This document shows positions 10,927-23,330 of a stretch of 64,000 nucleotides of DNA, piece after piece. The stretch comes from Achatina immaculata (Eukaryota > Mollusca > Gastropoda > Stylommatophora > Achatinidae). The notes below the pieces were generated by a model. That model saw only the letters and a list, made by a program, of their open reading frames with translations. It was not told the origin of the DNA and made no database searches. The translations under genes and the position numbers were made by a program. Where the stretch lies: assembly GCA_009760885.1 (NCBI GenBank), contig CM019721.1, forward strand, positions 15,315,696 through 15,379,695. Reading direction: 5' to 3'. How positions within the stretch are numbered: position 1 is the first letter of the stretch; each line of letters starts with the position of its first letter.

Positions 10927-11870
10927 CTGGAACTTTGCCTCCCTAACATCTCTTCTGTAGGCCTCTCGGTTGTAAGGAAGATGCCCTGCTACTGATGCAT
11001 CCATTTTTCCCCTTTATGTACACGTCCAAAACGGTCTTCTCTAGATTATCATGACGTTTATTGTGTCTAAAATATTTCAGTTTTCTCTCTTTAATTCTCT
11101 TAACTAGCCAGCCTTCTTCGATATTACGTTCTTGTATTATGGATATATTTGCTGGCTTTTTATGTGTGTTCATGATATTTGAAGAACTCTTCTGTAGCAT
11201 TTACATTCAAAGCCATTTATGTCTTTCTCAGCTGTCCAGGTCTCACAGGCATATGTTGCGATGGGAAAAATGCATGCACTTAAAAATCTGATTTTTCTAG
11301 TTATGTCTGTTCCACTCCACAGATTCTTTAGTTTTACTTTTTGAAGAGTGATAGATGTCCGCATTTTAATTTCTCTCATTTTATCTCCATTATTATTTAG
11401 TAGTGATACAAGATATTGAAAACTATCCACTTCTTCCAATTTTTCATCATTGATACATATTTCAGCTGCTTTATTTGTTTTGTAAGCTGTCATCAATTTA
11501 GTTTTCTTAGCATTAAGATAGAGGTTTTGTTCTTCACTATTCTTACGGACTAACATATTTAGTTTTTCCATTCCTTTTTGTGTTGTGGACAGTAATACTG
11601 TGTCATCAGCATAATTAATCTCTAGTATTTATAACCTCCAATTGTTATGGCATCGTAATATTCTTTGTCTATATCTTTTCCTACATTCCGCATTATACAA
11701 GTTAAATAAGTAAGATGACAATATGCACCCGTGACGGACCCCTTGTTTTATGTCACACCAAGTTGTTGTTTCACCATTTATTCTTACTACTGTCTGTCCA
11801 GCTTGGACCATACTGACTTCTTCTTCTATTTTCTTACGAAGTCTACCCATTAAGATTTTAATAGAATTTT
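10927..11870 (-). mobile_element. LINE-B copy 1, RTE-like, 5' truncated
   Basis: The minus strand reads RT palm (IKQGVRHGCILSSYLF at about 11700-11760), then Y-A-D-D near 11600, then the thumb (11170-11571) and the start of the C-terminal domain (10943-11200, with G-W-L-V-K-R-I-K-E-R). The open frames are broken. It lies head to head with LINE-B copy 2: both share the same 3' half, with their 5' truncation points facing each other across a few dozen bases. Confidence 0.8.
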
Positions 11871-11879
11871 ACTGGCATG

Positions 11880-13005
11880 ACTAATAGAGAAATGCAGAGA
11901 GTTTAATGTGAATCTATATGTATCCTTTATAGACTACTCAAAGGCATTGAATTGTGTACAACACCAGAAACTTTAGGAAATAATGGAAAAAATGGGATTT
12001 CCAACACATTTGATACAATTAACATCACTGCTGTATCTAAACCAACAAGAAGCAGTAAGAATAAATGGTGAAACAACAATTTGGTTTGACATAAAACAAG
12101 GGGTCCGTCAGGGGTGCATATTGTCACCTTACTTATTTAATTTGTTTACTGAAAATATAATGAGGAATGTTAGAGAAGATGTAGACAAAGAATATTACGA
12201 TGCCATAACAATTGGAGGTTATGAAATACCAGAGATTAGATATGCTGATTCTTACTGTCCACAACACAAGAAGGAATGGAAAAATTAATTATGTCAGTCC
12301 GCAAGAACAGCGAAGAGCAGAACCTCTATCTTAATGCAAAGAAAACTAAAGTGATGACAACTGACAAAACAAACAAGGCAACTGATATATGTATCAATGA
12401 GGAAAAACTGGAAGAAGTGGAGAGTTTTGAATATCTTGGATCACTACTAACTAATAATGGAGATACAATGAGGGAAATTAAAAGGAGGACATCTATCGCT
12501 CTTCAGAAAGTAAAACAAATAAAGAATCTGTGGAGAGGAGCAGACAGAACTACAAAAATAAGATTTTTAAGGGCATGCATCTTTCCTATCGCAACATATG
12601 CCTGTGAGACCTGGACACTTAACAAAACAGCTGAGAAGCACATAAATGCCTTTGAATGTAAATGCTATAGAAGAGTTCTCCAAATATCGTGGACACAAAA
12701 AAGAACAAATATATCTATACTACAAGAGCTTAATATTGAAGAAGGCTGGCTAGTAAAGAGGATTAAAGAGAGAAAACTTAAATATTTTGGCCACATTAAA
12801 CGTCATGATAATTTAGAGAAGACCGTATTGGAAGGATACATAATGGGAAAAAGAAAAAGAGGAAGACCGAAACGAAGATGGCTGCAAGACATCGTTGATG
12901 ATCTGGAAATGGATGCAGCAGCAGCAGGCCATCTTGCTCACAACCGAGAGGCCTACAGGAGTGCTGTTTGGGAGGCAAAGTTCCGCAAGGGACATGCAAA
13001 TGAAT
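11880..13005 (+). mobile_element. LINE-B copy 2, RTE-like, 5' truncated
   Basis: The frame at 11983-12288 holds the RT palm (GVRQGCILSPYLF) and ends in a damaged active site: Y-A-D is followed directly by S, consistent with a small deletion inside the Y-A-D-D segment. The frame at 12276-13007 (243 codons) is intact and holds the thumb, the connector C-E-T-W-T-L-N-K and the C-terminal R-G-R-P-K-R-R-W-L-Q-D-I typical of RTE-type LINEs. The 3' end is a short AATG tandem tail (12995-13015), as expected for RTE elements. Confidence 0.85.
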
Positions 13006-13015
13006 GAATGAATGA

Positions 13016-13728
13016 ATGAAGAACAGCGAAGCGCAGAACCTCTGTCTTAATGCAAATAAAACTAAATTGATGACAACTGACAAAACAAACAAGGCAGCTA
13101 ATATATGTATCAATGAGGAAAAACTGGACGAAGTGGAGAGTTTTGAATATCTTGGATCACTACTAATTAATAATGGAGATACAATGAGGGAAATTAAAAG
13201 GAGGACATCTATCGCTCTTCAGAAAGTAAAACAAATAAAGAATCTGTGGAGAGGAGCAGACAGAACTACAAAAATAAGATTTTTAAGGGCATGCATCTTT
13301 GCCATCGCAACATATACCTGTGAGACATGGACACTTAACAAAAACAGCTGAGAAACACATAAATGCCTTTGAATGTAAATGCTACAGAAGAGTTCTCCAA
13401 ATATCGTGGACACAAAAAAGAACAAATTTTTTATACTACAAGAGCTTAATATTGAAGAAGGATGGCTAGTAAAGAGGATTAAAGAGAGAAAACTTAAATA
13501 TTTTGGACACATTAAACGTCATGATAATTTAGAGAAAACCGTATTGGAAGGATACATAATGGGAACAAAGAAAGAGAGGAAGATAAGGCGAAGATGGCTG
13601 CAAGACATCGTTGACGATCTGCAAATGGATGCCGCAGCAGCAGGCCATCTTGCTCACAACCGAGAGGCCTACAGGAGTGCTGTTTGGGAGGCAAAGTTCC
13701 GCAAGGGACATGCAAATTATTATTAAGA
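13016..13728 (+). mobile_element. LINE-B copy 3, joined to the tail of copy 2
   Basis: The sequence restarts inside the thumb domain immediately after the AATG tail of copy 2 and runs again to the C-terminal domain (13016-13351 and 13379-13726). A single extra A around 13341 shifts the frame at LNKNS. The copy is close to copy 2 in sequence but is a separate, further-truncated insertion. Its tail is ATTATTATT. Confidence 0.85.
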
Positions 13729-14019
13729 TATCTCTGATTAATATACTTTCCGTACTCAGTGATATTTATGATAATCTTTGTTACACATTTCACATTATTA
13801 TCTGTACATTTATTTCGAAATAAAATCTATCTATTCAGTGCCATTGCGTTGGCTGTCATTGTTTTTTCGGAAATTCTCTATTCTGATATTAATTATGAGA
13901 TGGACTGGCGTTCTTTCACTTAATCAGTCCATCTATCTTCTTCTCCATTTGTCTACCTCGGCCTCTTTTGCCCTCTGTCATCTGTGAAATAGGGGTGAGC
14001 TTGATTTAGTTTTCCCAAA
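13729..14019. other. Short AT-rich interval
   Basis: No feature recognised. It separates LINE-B from repeat R. Confidence 0.4.
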
Positions 14020-15312
14020 ACTGGCCGATCAGGTCAAGCAGCTCCTCGGGTGTCGAGTCGGGGGTTATCTATGTGTTGGTCAGGGTGTAATGTGTTGAGA
14101 AAAAGCAGTCTTTGTTTAGAGCCTCTGTGACGGCAGCACGTATTCTGGGGGAGCCATGTCGTGGTATGTTTGAGGTGTCTGACAGAGTTATCAAATATAT
14201 ATTTGTGATGTTGGATACAAGAATTGTCTAGCTATGAATCCAGGTGCTGTTCCAAACCGGTTCATGTTAGTGACGTTCATATTCGTAAGTTTTTATATGT
14301 CGGATATAGAGTTATGTATATATGTACCGTGAGAAATGTTCAATGTTTAATGATGTGTTTAGTGAATTAAGACGTTGAAATGCATAATTTTTCATTATTG
14401 TAACTTTTTATTATCATACTTCAGAAATTCACAATTTCACCTTTTGATTTACAGACACTGAAATGTGATTTCTGTTTTTATGTGTGGCGCACGTGGTTGT
14501 GCTGCTCAGTGTCTAATGCACTTGATTTATAATGATATGCTATGTTAATCTTTCATTATCATCATTGAGTCACCTTGGTTTAATTCATGTGTCATCGAAC
14601 CATTTCATATTTGCACTCTATGTTTTATATGTTTAGCGCAGGCAGACTCTCTGCGTATATATGCGATGGTGTGAATTATCAAGTTAGCTCCCATGTTGTA
14701 TTAAAGTAGTGTGGCCAGTTCTAAATTAATGGTGCAGATGAGTTAAATGAAGATAAGAGATTAGTGGAGATACTGAATAAGTTAAAAGCGTCACTTGGAG
14801 TGCTGCTTTTGGTTGTTTCATGCTGATGTGTCATGGCATGTTCATATTTATCGTGCGTGGTGTTTAATTGCTGCGGAGAGACCTGTTGTGTATGTTTATA
14901 TGTTACCTGTTGTGTATGTTTATATGTTATCTGGTGTTAACGTATGTGGTGTCTGATGTTGTCAATAAACCAACCTTTAATTTTTCCTGGATCAAATTTA
15001 TGCCATTTGAGTACTTAATTATTGTTGGAGGAGTTAGAGAATGACTGAGACGATAAGTTCATTTTTCCAGACAGAAAGGTTATTTAGGGGAGCTTATATG
15101 GACACCAGGTGACAGAGGAAAAGAACCTGGGTAGGATCTCAGGAGAGGCTCGATAATTGTTCCAGGCACAGCTGTACTTCATTTGGCAACCATCGCATTA
15201 CATTAGGCTAGCGATTTAAGCCATGAGCACTGGAGAGAAGCTCCATTTAACGGCTATTGATGACCATTGACGGTGATAAAGAATGACTACCGTTGAAAGA
15301 TGAAGAAGCGAG
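14020..15312 (+). repeat. Noncoding repeat R, copy A (uninterrupted)
   Basis: A roughly 1.3-kb noncoding sequence that also occurs at 31199-42500 in four pieces. It contains an AATAAA-type signal near 14965 and no coding frame. Its start (near ATCAGGTCAA) and end (near GAAGCGAGA) are where similarity with copy B fades. The class is unknown: it could be a long LTR or part of a larger element. Its value here is as an empty-site reference for the insertions in copy B. It is followed by an AGAC-rich tract (15330-15370). Confidence 0.85.
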
Positions 15313-16236
15313 ATTGGGGTGAGAAGCGAGCTCAGACAGACAGACAAGACAGACAGACTGACAGACAGAGAAGTAAAGAAGTAAGAAGTGAAGAAGTTAA
15401 AAGTGAGATTAAAAATTGAGCAATAAAAAGTAATAAGCGATAAGTAATAACAATCACCCCAAATCAAACCCAACCAATTAATATTACAGTTTTACACATC
15501 CCTGTTGTTATCAAATATTCCAGTCCACCTGCTCTCATGAATTTGGATTGTCTCTTCCTGAATTTTGTTATTGCATATCTCTCTTCTTCTGCCTCTTTCA
15601 ATACCTCTTCATTTGATATCTTCGTTGTTCATGGTATCTTTAGCATTCTTCTGGGGGACCACATTTCCGTGGTCACAAGGGGGCGCTGTACATGCCTAGT
15701 GACTGTCCGTGTTTCACATCCATAAAACAGGTTTAGTTTAACATAACATTGTTATGCACGTTTCCTCACTTTCAGTGTTAATGATTGAATATATAAAATA
15801 TTTTTCATTCTTTGAAACATTATTTTAGAATGTACTATTCAGTTCCTTATCTCTGTTTCACATCTTCCGTCTGAAATTATTATTGTCCCTTGCTATTTGA
15901 ACTTATCTGCCTCCATAAATGTTGTTGACTGTTATTTTACAATTCGGAATCGCCGTCTTCTTAGAGATGACCATGGGTTTTGTTTTCTTTTCATTCAGGC
16001 TTTCCCTTTTTTTCACTTTCCATAATTATCCTATTTTTCAGCTCATTCAGTTCTTTTTCATTCCTTGCTATTAAGACAGTGTCTTCTGCATATTTCAGCT
16101 TGTTCAAACTATGTCATCCTACTGAAATTCCCGGTAGTCTTTCTATGTAACGAATTATATTTTCGGTGTATAAAGAGAATAGCACACATCCTGGGCGAAC
16201 TCCAGCTTTGATTTCCTGGTATCTGTCAACCTCTTA

Positions 16237-16426
16237 CTTACATCTTACTTCTTACATTTTTCCCGTGCCGTTAAACGTCACATAGGGCTCGCATAGTTGT
16301 TTGTCAAGTTTTCCTGTTCTTGGCGAGTTTTTCGACTCGCAAAGGATGTTATGCCCGCTAAACTGGCTTCTCTTAACAATGTCCTCTTTAGAGTTTCACG
16401 TGGTCGACCTCTTTTTCTTCAGCCTA
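16237..16426 (-). mobile_element. LINE-A 3' tail insertion (190 bp)
   Basis: The last 190 bases of LINE-A, ending on the minus strand in GGCACGGG and a degenerate ATGTAAG tandem tail. It is flanked by a perfect 12-bp target duplication, TCAACCTCTTAC, at 16226-16236/7 and 16427-16438. It interrupts LINE-D. Confidence 0.85.
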
Positions 16427-16598
16427 TCAACCTCTTACCCCACCCTTATTGCTGCTAACTATTACCAGTATATGTCTTTAATAACCCTCAAGTCCTTGCT
16501 GTCTATATTTATATTTTCCAACATCTATCTTTGTATTTTTCAACATTTCCATTACTCCATTGTGTCTTACAAAGGCTTTACAATAATGTATAAAACAC

Positions 16599-16677
16599 GT
16601 ATCCTCTTACATCTTACATGCTTCTCGTGCCGTTAAACGTCACATAGAGCTCGCATGGCAGTTCGCCAAGTTTTCCT
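16599..16677 (-). mobile_element. LINE-A 3' tail insertion (79 bp)
   Basis: A 79-bp copy of only the distal LINE-A 3' tail (GTGCCGTTAAACGTCACATA in plus orientation, then an ATGTAAG-type tail on the minus strand). It is flanked by AAACAC at 16593-16598 and 16678-16683 and interrupts the same LINE-D copy. Confidence 0.8.
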
Positions 16678-17004
16678 AAACACATATACAGGTCTGTTTT
16701 AACTTCATTTTGAATTTTAGAGTCAGACGCGTGTTCTCACTCGTTTTAAAGCAATAATATCTTATTTCTGTCCATCAATTACTCATTTTTTAGCATGCTT
16801 ATCGTGTATATTGTGTTTTTTTGTTCTTCAAATAACTTGTTTTGATGAATCATCAAAGTAAATACGACGTCTGTTGTGTTTAGTTGCATTAATGTTTCTT
16901 ACATGCACGTTTTCCTAACATCATTTATTTATTTGTTGCAGACAATCCCCAAAAATCTGGACACATTACGAGACTTGATGATCAGGCATTTCTCTGAAGG
17001 ATAG

Positions 17005-18870
17005 AATACCAAATACCCATATGCCAAAAGCATATGGGAAAACCTGGACACAGTTTTATGCAAAGGATTGGACAAACAGCTGAGAGGGAAAAACCTTGAC
17101 CAAAAACTGGAAGCATTTGATAACATCATATAATCAATGCCGCACAGAGTTTGGAACCAAACAGGCAAGAAGAGAAAAAGTAACACCAAGAAAGTCGAGA
17201 AGACAGATGAAAATAGAAGCAATAAGACAGCACTTCTACTGTCTTGCATTGCTTCTATTTTCATGCTCTGAAAATGTTCAAGAAGGCACATGAATCAGAA
17301 AAGAAAGGACTAAGACAGGTTTGGCAACATCTAAAATCCCAGCACAATGCCCTTTGCAGTGCTGAAAGACTATGTAAAAGGAAGAGAGAAACCAGATGTG
17401 GAAGAGAGAAGTTCTACAGAGATCCCTTCGGGTTTGCCAAGCAGCTATTTGAACAGCCTAAATCAGGTACGCTAAAAACAAGTAGGGAGGTGCTCGAGGA
17501 ACATCTGAACAAGACATACTCTGATAAAAATCAGCATACACCTATCGAGCAAGATGAATAGTCTAGTATGGCCATGTGCACCAGGCAGCAAATTCAAATG
17601 CAGCCCATCAACCTTACAAGAAGTAGAGAGCATGGTAGGGAAAGCTAAAGGCAAGTGACCACCAGGCCAAAATGGCGTCCCTTACATACTATACAAAAGA
17701 TGCCCCGAAGTACTAAAGAAGCTCCATAAATCCTACGAACAGCATGGACCAAGGGACTCATAAGTAAAGAATGGAAAAAGGCTAACGGAGTATACATCCC
17801 AAAGGAGGAGAATTCCACTGAAAGCAACCAGTTTAGACCGATCTCACTTCTGAATGTGGGAGGAAAGATATTCTTCTCTGTGATGGCAAAAAGACTAACA
17901 ACATACATCCTAGACAATGGTTACGTTGACACATCCGTGCAGGAGGGAGGAATTCCAGGTTCTCCATGATGTCTCGAGCATGCATCAATGATTTAGGAAG
18001 CTATTCAACAAGCAAGATCTGGAAAGCAAGATCTTCAAGTAAAATGGCTTGACCTAGCCAATGCGTATGGCTCAGTACCGCACCAGATGATATGGCTAGC
18101 ACTAGACATGTATCATGTGCCAAAAGAAACCACGAAGATGTTGAAAATGTACTTCATAGGGTTCCTCATGTGATTTGGAACATCAGGATATATTACAAGA
18201 TGGATTGAGCTCCAGGTAGGAATTGCAATGGGCTGTACAATATCTAGTTCATACTAGCCATGCAAGTAACCCTGAAAGCAGCAGAAGAAGCAGCCGAAGG
18301 CCCAAAGGTTCAGAAACGGATATCAGATGCCATCACTAAAAGCGTTCATGGATGACACAACAGTAATAACAACCAGTGAAGAACAGGCACGAAAGATGTT
18401 AGAGCGTTTGGATAGCCTTATCATATGGTGCCGCATGAGTTTCAAGCCAAAGAAGTAAAAAGCCTGTCACTCAGAAAGGAGAAGGTGGTAGAAAGATCGT
18501 ACACAGTGGCAAATCAAATAATCCCAACTGTAGGGGAAGAGCCAGTGAAGACAATTGGCAAAGTATATGATGCTTCCATGATAGACTCAAAGGAGGTGAA
18601 GCAGGTCATAAATATGGCACAGAATGGACTGAACATCATTGACAAAAGCAAGCTACTGGGGAAGTTCAAAATATGGTGCTTCCAGTTCATGCTGATTCCA
18701 GAATTGATGTGGCCACTACTCGTTTACGAAGTAAGTACCAGCACAATAGAGGCAGTCGAAAGAAATATAAATAAATCCATAAGAAAATGGCTGTGCGTAC
18801 CACCAGAATTAGCTGATGTAGCACTGTACTCCAAGAAGAGCAAACTGCAGCTACCATTTAATTCTGCAAT
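17005..18870 (+). pseudogene. LINE-C copy 2, decayed, endonuclease part missing
   Basis: The plus strand repeats the LINE-C sequence from the basic region before the RT (17096-17561), through a decayed RT palm (17580-18420, F-M-D-D equivalent at about 18350), to the thumb and the segment L-C-V-P-P-E-L-A-D-V-A-L-Y (18425-18860). Similarity stops at about 18870, before the CCHC and restriction-like endonuclease. The 5' zinc finger is also missing. At 17232-17270 a short inserted segment interrupts the frame. No module is attached to either end. Confidence 0.85.
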
Positions 18871-18879
18871 ACAGAGACT

Positions 18880-19265
18880 ATATCATACAAAGATTCCATC
18901 TCATAAAAAGTACATAAAGACTCTATCACATAGAAAGCACGTCACATAAAGACTCTTATCTTATCTTATATCCTTCCCGTGCCGTTAAACGTCACATAGG
19001 GCTCGCAAAGTAGTTCGCCAATTTTTCCTGTCTTCGGCGAGTCTTTCAACCTCATCAAAGGATTTTATGCCTGTTAAACATAAAGACTCAGTGACATAAA
19101 AAGTACATCACACAAAAATTCCATCACAAAGAAAGTACACGGTAAAAAGACTCCATCACAGAGAATCTACATCACATAGAGATTTCATAGCACTTAAACT
19201 AAATCACACATGATTTCATTGCACTGAAACTACACCACACGGAGGTTTCATCACACAAGCATCGG
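18880..19265 (+). repeat. Degenerate CATCACATAAAGACT-type tandem repeat
   Basis: Irregular repeats of CATCACA with AAAGACT or GAAACTA spacers, about 20-27 bp per unit, directly after the truncated end of LINE-C copy 2. A LINE-A tail is inserted in the middle (18956-19077). Confidence 0.7.
18956..19077 (-). mobile_element. LINE-A 3' tail insertion (122 bp)
   Basis: A LINE-A 3' end with a GATAAG/ATAAG-type tail on the minus strand. It is flanked by a perfect 12-bp duplication ACATAAAGACTC at 18944-18955 and 19078-19089. Because the host sequence is itself a tandem repeat containing this motif, part of the match could pre-exist. Confidence 0.75.
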
Positions 19266-20485
19266 GGAACTAAAAAAAAACATACATGATTCCATGAACA
19301 GGAGAAAACTATGATCTGATCAGGTGATAAGAGAATATTTTCCAGTTATGTGACACAAAAAAATTGTTCTTGTCACCTAGGAAATAAAAATTGTTCTAGC
19401 CGTTTGGCAAGAAGCGTGTACTACTTAGGTGGACTAAAACATTTTTTGTTGTCAGCTTTCACAGAGGAAAAATGCGGCATGATTCTGTGAAATGTAACAT
19501 AAAGTGGTCCCAGAAAAGTCCTTCCAGTAAACAAGAAGACATAGTTCAAACTGACGAGGGAATGAGCCTGTAATGTGCATGTTAGCTTTTCTCAATCTGC
19601 TGATGATTGATGAGCTTGTAATGTATATCAAAATATTTTTAGTCTATTGATGATTGTCTTAATTTGCCTTCTAGATCGAAGTGAAAGGATAAAAAAACCA
19701 CTCTCTCAAGTGAAAAAAATCAGTGAATGACAACTATCATTGTTCACAAGGTGACGCAAAATACTCCCACACGAGAGAAAATAACAGTTGTTTAATCAGG
19801 TTAAGAGACTTTGTTTTCTTGAAACAATTAACACATGATGTAGAAAGATATCAGAACTGCAGCCTCCTGGAGATTAGAAGATTCTCATTTAGGATCAACT
19901 TAGTTAAATGACATGAAGATGTTTGATGAAGAAAATGAAGGTGATGGGCAATCAAGACAAGTATTGTTTGTGTAAGATAGAAATGAAACAGTACTGAAAA
20001 ATTAAAAACATTGTTTAATCAAGCAGAGAAAGACGTAGGATAGAGAAATATGAGAGAGAGAGAGAGAGAATGAAATAGAGACATGGAGAAAATAAGACAC
20101 AAAGAGGGAAGTAAGAGAGACACACCCACACAGACACAGACCGAGGAGTCAAGGAAAGAGAGAGATGTGATAATGGAATGTGTTAAATTTTAATGTGTTA
20201 TAATTTGATGTGTAGAAAAATAGATCAAAATGTGGAGCTACATTAAATCGAAAGAGGGAAATAAAAAAATTGATATAATTGTTAAAGCCACAGAAGCTGT
20301 GACAGAGTAATAGATACTTGAATTAATTCAGATAGAATCAGCAAATGTACTGAAATAAACAGAGTTAATCTATTTTGTCACCCAAGCATCATTAATGTCA
20401 GTATCGTCAACCATACTTACAGCCGTGAATGGTTTAAGTTTTCTAAGTAAAATGCTATTACAGAATGTTCTTTATTGTTCTTGAT
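19266..20485. other. Interval without recognised gene
   Basis: AT-rich sequence with a GA tract at 20052-20069. No coding motif seen. The 62-codon frame at 19723-19911 is not convincing. Confidence 0.4.
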
Positions 20486-20493
20486 ATGCTTCA

Positions 20494-21146
20494 TTGACAA
20501 AACAAACAAGGCAGATGAAATCAATGAGTAAAAATTGGAAGAAATAGAGAGTTTTGATTATCTTGGATCACTGCTAACTAATAATGGAGGATACAATGAG
20601 GGAAATTAAAAGGAGAACATCTATTGCTCTTCAGAAAGTAAAACAAATAAAGAATCTGTGGAGAGGAACAGACAAAACTACAAAAATAAGATTTTTAAGG
20701 GCATGCATCTTTCCCATTGCAACATATACCTGTGAGACCTGGACACTTAACAAAACAGCTGAGAAACATATAAATGCCTTTGAATGTAAATGCTACAGAG
20801 GAGTTCTTTAATAATATCATGGACACAAAAAAAGAACAAATATATCCATACTACAAGAACTTAACATTGAAGAAGGCTGGTTAGTACAGAAGATTAAAGA
20901 GAGAAAACTTAATATGTTTGACACATTAAATGTCATGATAATCTAGAGAAAACCGTCTTGGAAGGGTACATAATGGGAACAAAGAAAGAGAGGAAGACTA
21001 AGGCGAAAATGGCTGCAAGACATCGTTGATGATCTGCAAATTGATGCTTCAGCACCAGACCATCTTGGTCATAACTGAGAGGCCTACATGAGTGCTGTTT
21101 GGGAGGCAAAGTTCTGCAAGGGACATGCAAATGAATGAATAAATGA
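20494..21146 (+). mobile_element. LINE-B copy 4, 5' truncated
   Basis: Thumb and C-terminal part of LINE-B (readable as R-E-I-K-R-R-T-S-I-A-L-Q-K-V-K at 20595-20645 and the R-W-L-Q-D-I region near 21010), with frameshifts. The 3' tail is AATG repeats. An 8-bp duplication ATGCTTCA flanks it (20486-20493 and 21147-21154). Confidence 0.8.
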
Positions 21147-21154
21147 ATGCTTCA

Positions 21155-22059
21155 GTGTTAAACCTTAGCTGGAATTTGTTTTGAAACAAGAATCTTTTTC
21201 TATTTTACTTTATGAAAAGGAAAAATAGTTAAACGTCCAGCTGAGCTACACATTATTGTCAGTTCCCCGTTCGAAAAAAACACTTAGTTCTGAATGTGGA
21301 AATAACGACAATTGTTAGATGAAGGTAGAGCACAAAATGAAAATTGTCAGTGTCAACACATGAATTGTTTTTAGATTTCAGAGGCTTTGTGGTAAACATG
21401 AGGTCTATGCAGGGGAAAAAACTACAGAGAGATAATGCATACAACAATTAAACACGGTCAACCGAAATGTGAAATAAGGACACATTGATAAAAACAATTC
21501 TTTTTAATTTTCTCTTTGTGACAATTAGAACTAATAATTATGAAGCCAGCTGACAAAAATGTATGGTTTAATAAACAAATTTGCTAATCATAAACCAAGT
21601 ATATCTATAACAGGAATTCGCCAGTACATTTAATATTAACTCTGCATAAAAATATAACTGATTTCCAGTTTTTGTCGCTCCGTGTCCCTGTTTCAGTTCT
21701 TCTACGTATAACTTATTTCAGTCAAATTTACACATCAAATGTTGCATTTTGCTTCACATTTTATATATTCCAGTGATACCAGTGTCAACAATGTAGAATA
21801 AAACTATAGATATAAACTTCTGTCATTCCTCATTCAAATGGTGTTTTCTTGTCTGTGCAAGGATTTAGTTTATTTGTTTCCACGTAATTCGATCAGTTTA
21901 TCCAAAATTTTGTCTCTCAGTTTGCTTCTTTTTATTCTTCTTTGCTTGACAGATTTTCCTGTGACCGAGATTTTCAAGTTCGTTCTCTTCTTCTGCCAAG
22001 TTCTCCATATTTTGTCTATCCGTTCCTCATTCTGGTAGTCATGTTTAGTATTACATAAC
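21155..22059. other. Interval without recognised gene
   Basis: No motif, repeat or reliable splice context seen. Confidence 0.4.
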
Positions 22060-22350
22060 CTCTCTAAAGTATTAGTGGATTAGTCACTCGCTCGCTGAAG
22101 AAGCGACCCGGTTTCGATTTCCACTCACCACATTGGCGGTCAGGTCTTGATTGGCAAAAAATCACCGATATTCACCAAGCCAAAAAAAAAGGGTCCCAGG
22201 GTTAACGCTCTAGGAAGGAAAAGGAATGATGCCCTTAGCTATGGAGTTCGTGCTGATGGCGACACTAGCCGGAAGTTTCTGGTTAACTGCTGATTAGGCA
22301 GCAGAGCACTTATGGTTTGACCGTATGCAATGACGGTGGTTCACAACTTA
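22060..22350 (+). repeat. Possible tRNA-derived SINE
   Basis: A B-box-like GGTTTCGATTTCC at about 22110 follows GATTAGTCACTCGCTCGC, which could be an A-box region. The roughly 240 bases after it are GC-richer than their surroundings and look like a SINE body. No target duplication found. Confidence 0.35.
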
Positions 22351-23194
22351 TACCTTTAGCCTACCTCTCTGAGATCTCTTGTCTTTCTTGATGTTGAAAC
22401 AAAACAAAATAATAAGACAAAATAAGCTGTTGAGATAAAACTAAATATTGTGGTAAAACAAGCTTTGATATAAAATAAAGTAAAAACTGAGATTATGAGC
22501 AAAAAATTGTTGAAAACAAACCAAAAGTATGAATATAAAATTTTAACTGTGCCGGTCAATTTGGCTGTTCAAATGCCAGATATCATTTAAGATGGTTAAA
22601 ATATATGTATAAAGACTATTATCCACGTTCTTTCATGGTTTCTTTATAACTGGGAACCTTCTATTTCTTTCTAGTGGAGGGGAAGGGCTTGGTTAAAGGG
22701 CAAGATGAAAAAAACTATCAAATGAAATTCTCAAAGAACTTCGGTGAAGTGAAGATTATTTAAGCATATAAATTAACATCCCATAAAATGTAATTTTTTA
22801 ATTGTAAATATTTTTTTCAAAATATGGTGCGTATTGTACGCAAAAAAACTGAAATTTCAGACCGAATTTTGATGGTTTAAAATATGTTCTTCTGTATTTA
22901 TATATGTACTGTTTGCAGAACTCAGATGCTTTAAAAATCATGACACAAATTTGTCCAGTACAGTGAATAATTCATTATTTGAAGACAGCGATGAAAGTGA
23001 TAAATCAGTTTTTGATACAGACAATAGATCGTTTGCCCAGCTCTGTAGGTCTGGAGATAAAGGTTTCCCGCGTTGTGAGGAGGAAGATTACAAGTTTTCA
23101 TGTATTTCAAAATTACTTTTTCTTTAGGCAATTTAAGCAAATCAATTTTCATGAAAATGAAATGGGGGAAAAAAAAAATATATATATATATATA
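22351..23194. other. Interval without recognised gene
   Basis: AT-rich. A TA dinucleotide run lies at 23178-23194. Short open frames are unconvincing. Confidence 0.35.
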
Positions 23195-23330
23195 CTGGAC
23201 AGGGAGGCTGAGAATTGACACAGGTCACATTGCTAAAGCTGTATTTGACAGACTGTGGAAAAATGAAGAGTGTGAATGAAATGACAGTGTAGTTAGATAG
23301 CTGGAGCTGGGACAAATTAAGAATACACAG
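23195..23330 (+). pseudogene. LINE-D fragment
   Basis: Translates as G-R-L-R-I-D-T-G-H-I-A-K-A-V-F-D-R-L, closely matching the segment G-R-L-T-M-G-N-I-G-K-A-V-L-D-R-L of LINE-D copy 2 (minus strand near 30560). It is a short, stop-containing remnant. Confidence 0.6.

Larger units (their letters stand above)
15480..16740 (-). mobile_element. LINE-D copy 1, decayed RT fragment, split by two LINE-A tails
   Basis: The minus strand around 15960-16240 translates, with stops, to an RT palm: G-V-R-P-G-C-V-L-F followed by Y-A-E-D-T-V-L-I-A-R-N. The pieces at 16439-16592 and 16684-16740 continue the same element upstream (A-F-V-R-H, matching 30960-31080 in copy 2). The C-terminal part lies at 15525-15680. 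Two short LINE-A 3' ends with target duplications interrupt it at 16237-16426 and 16599-16677. No open frame survives. Confidence 0.65.

Noticed and set aside
13983..14028. Extending repeat R leftward to TGTGAAAT at 13983 and 31133
   Set aside because: The similarity over this stretch is short and broken, and on the copy B side it overlaps LINE-D sequence, so chance is likely.
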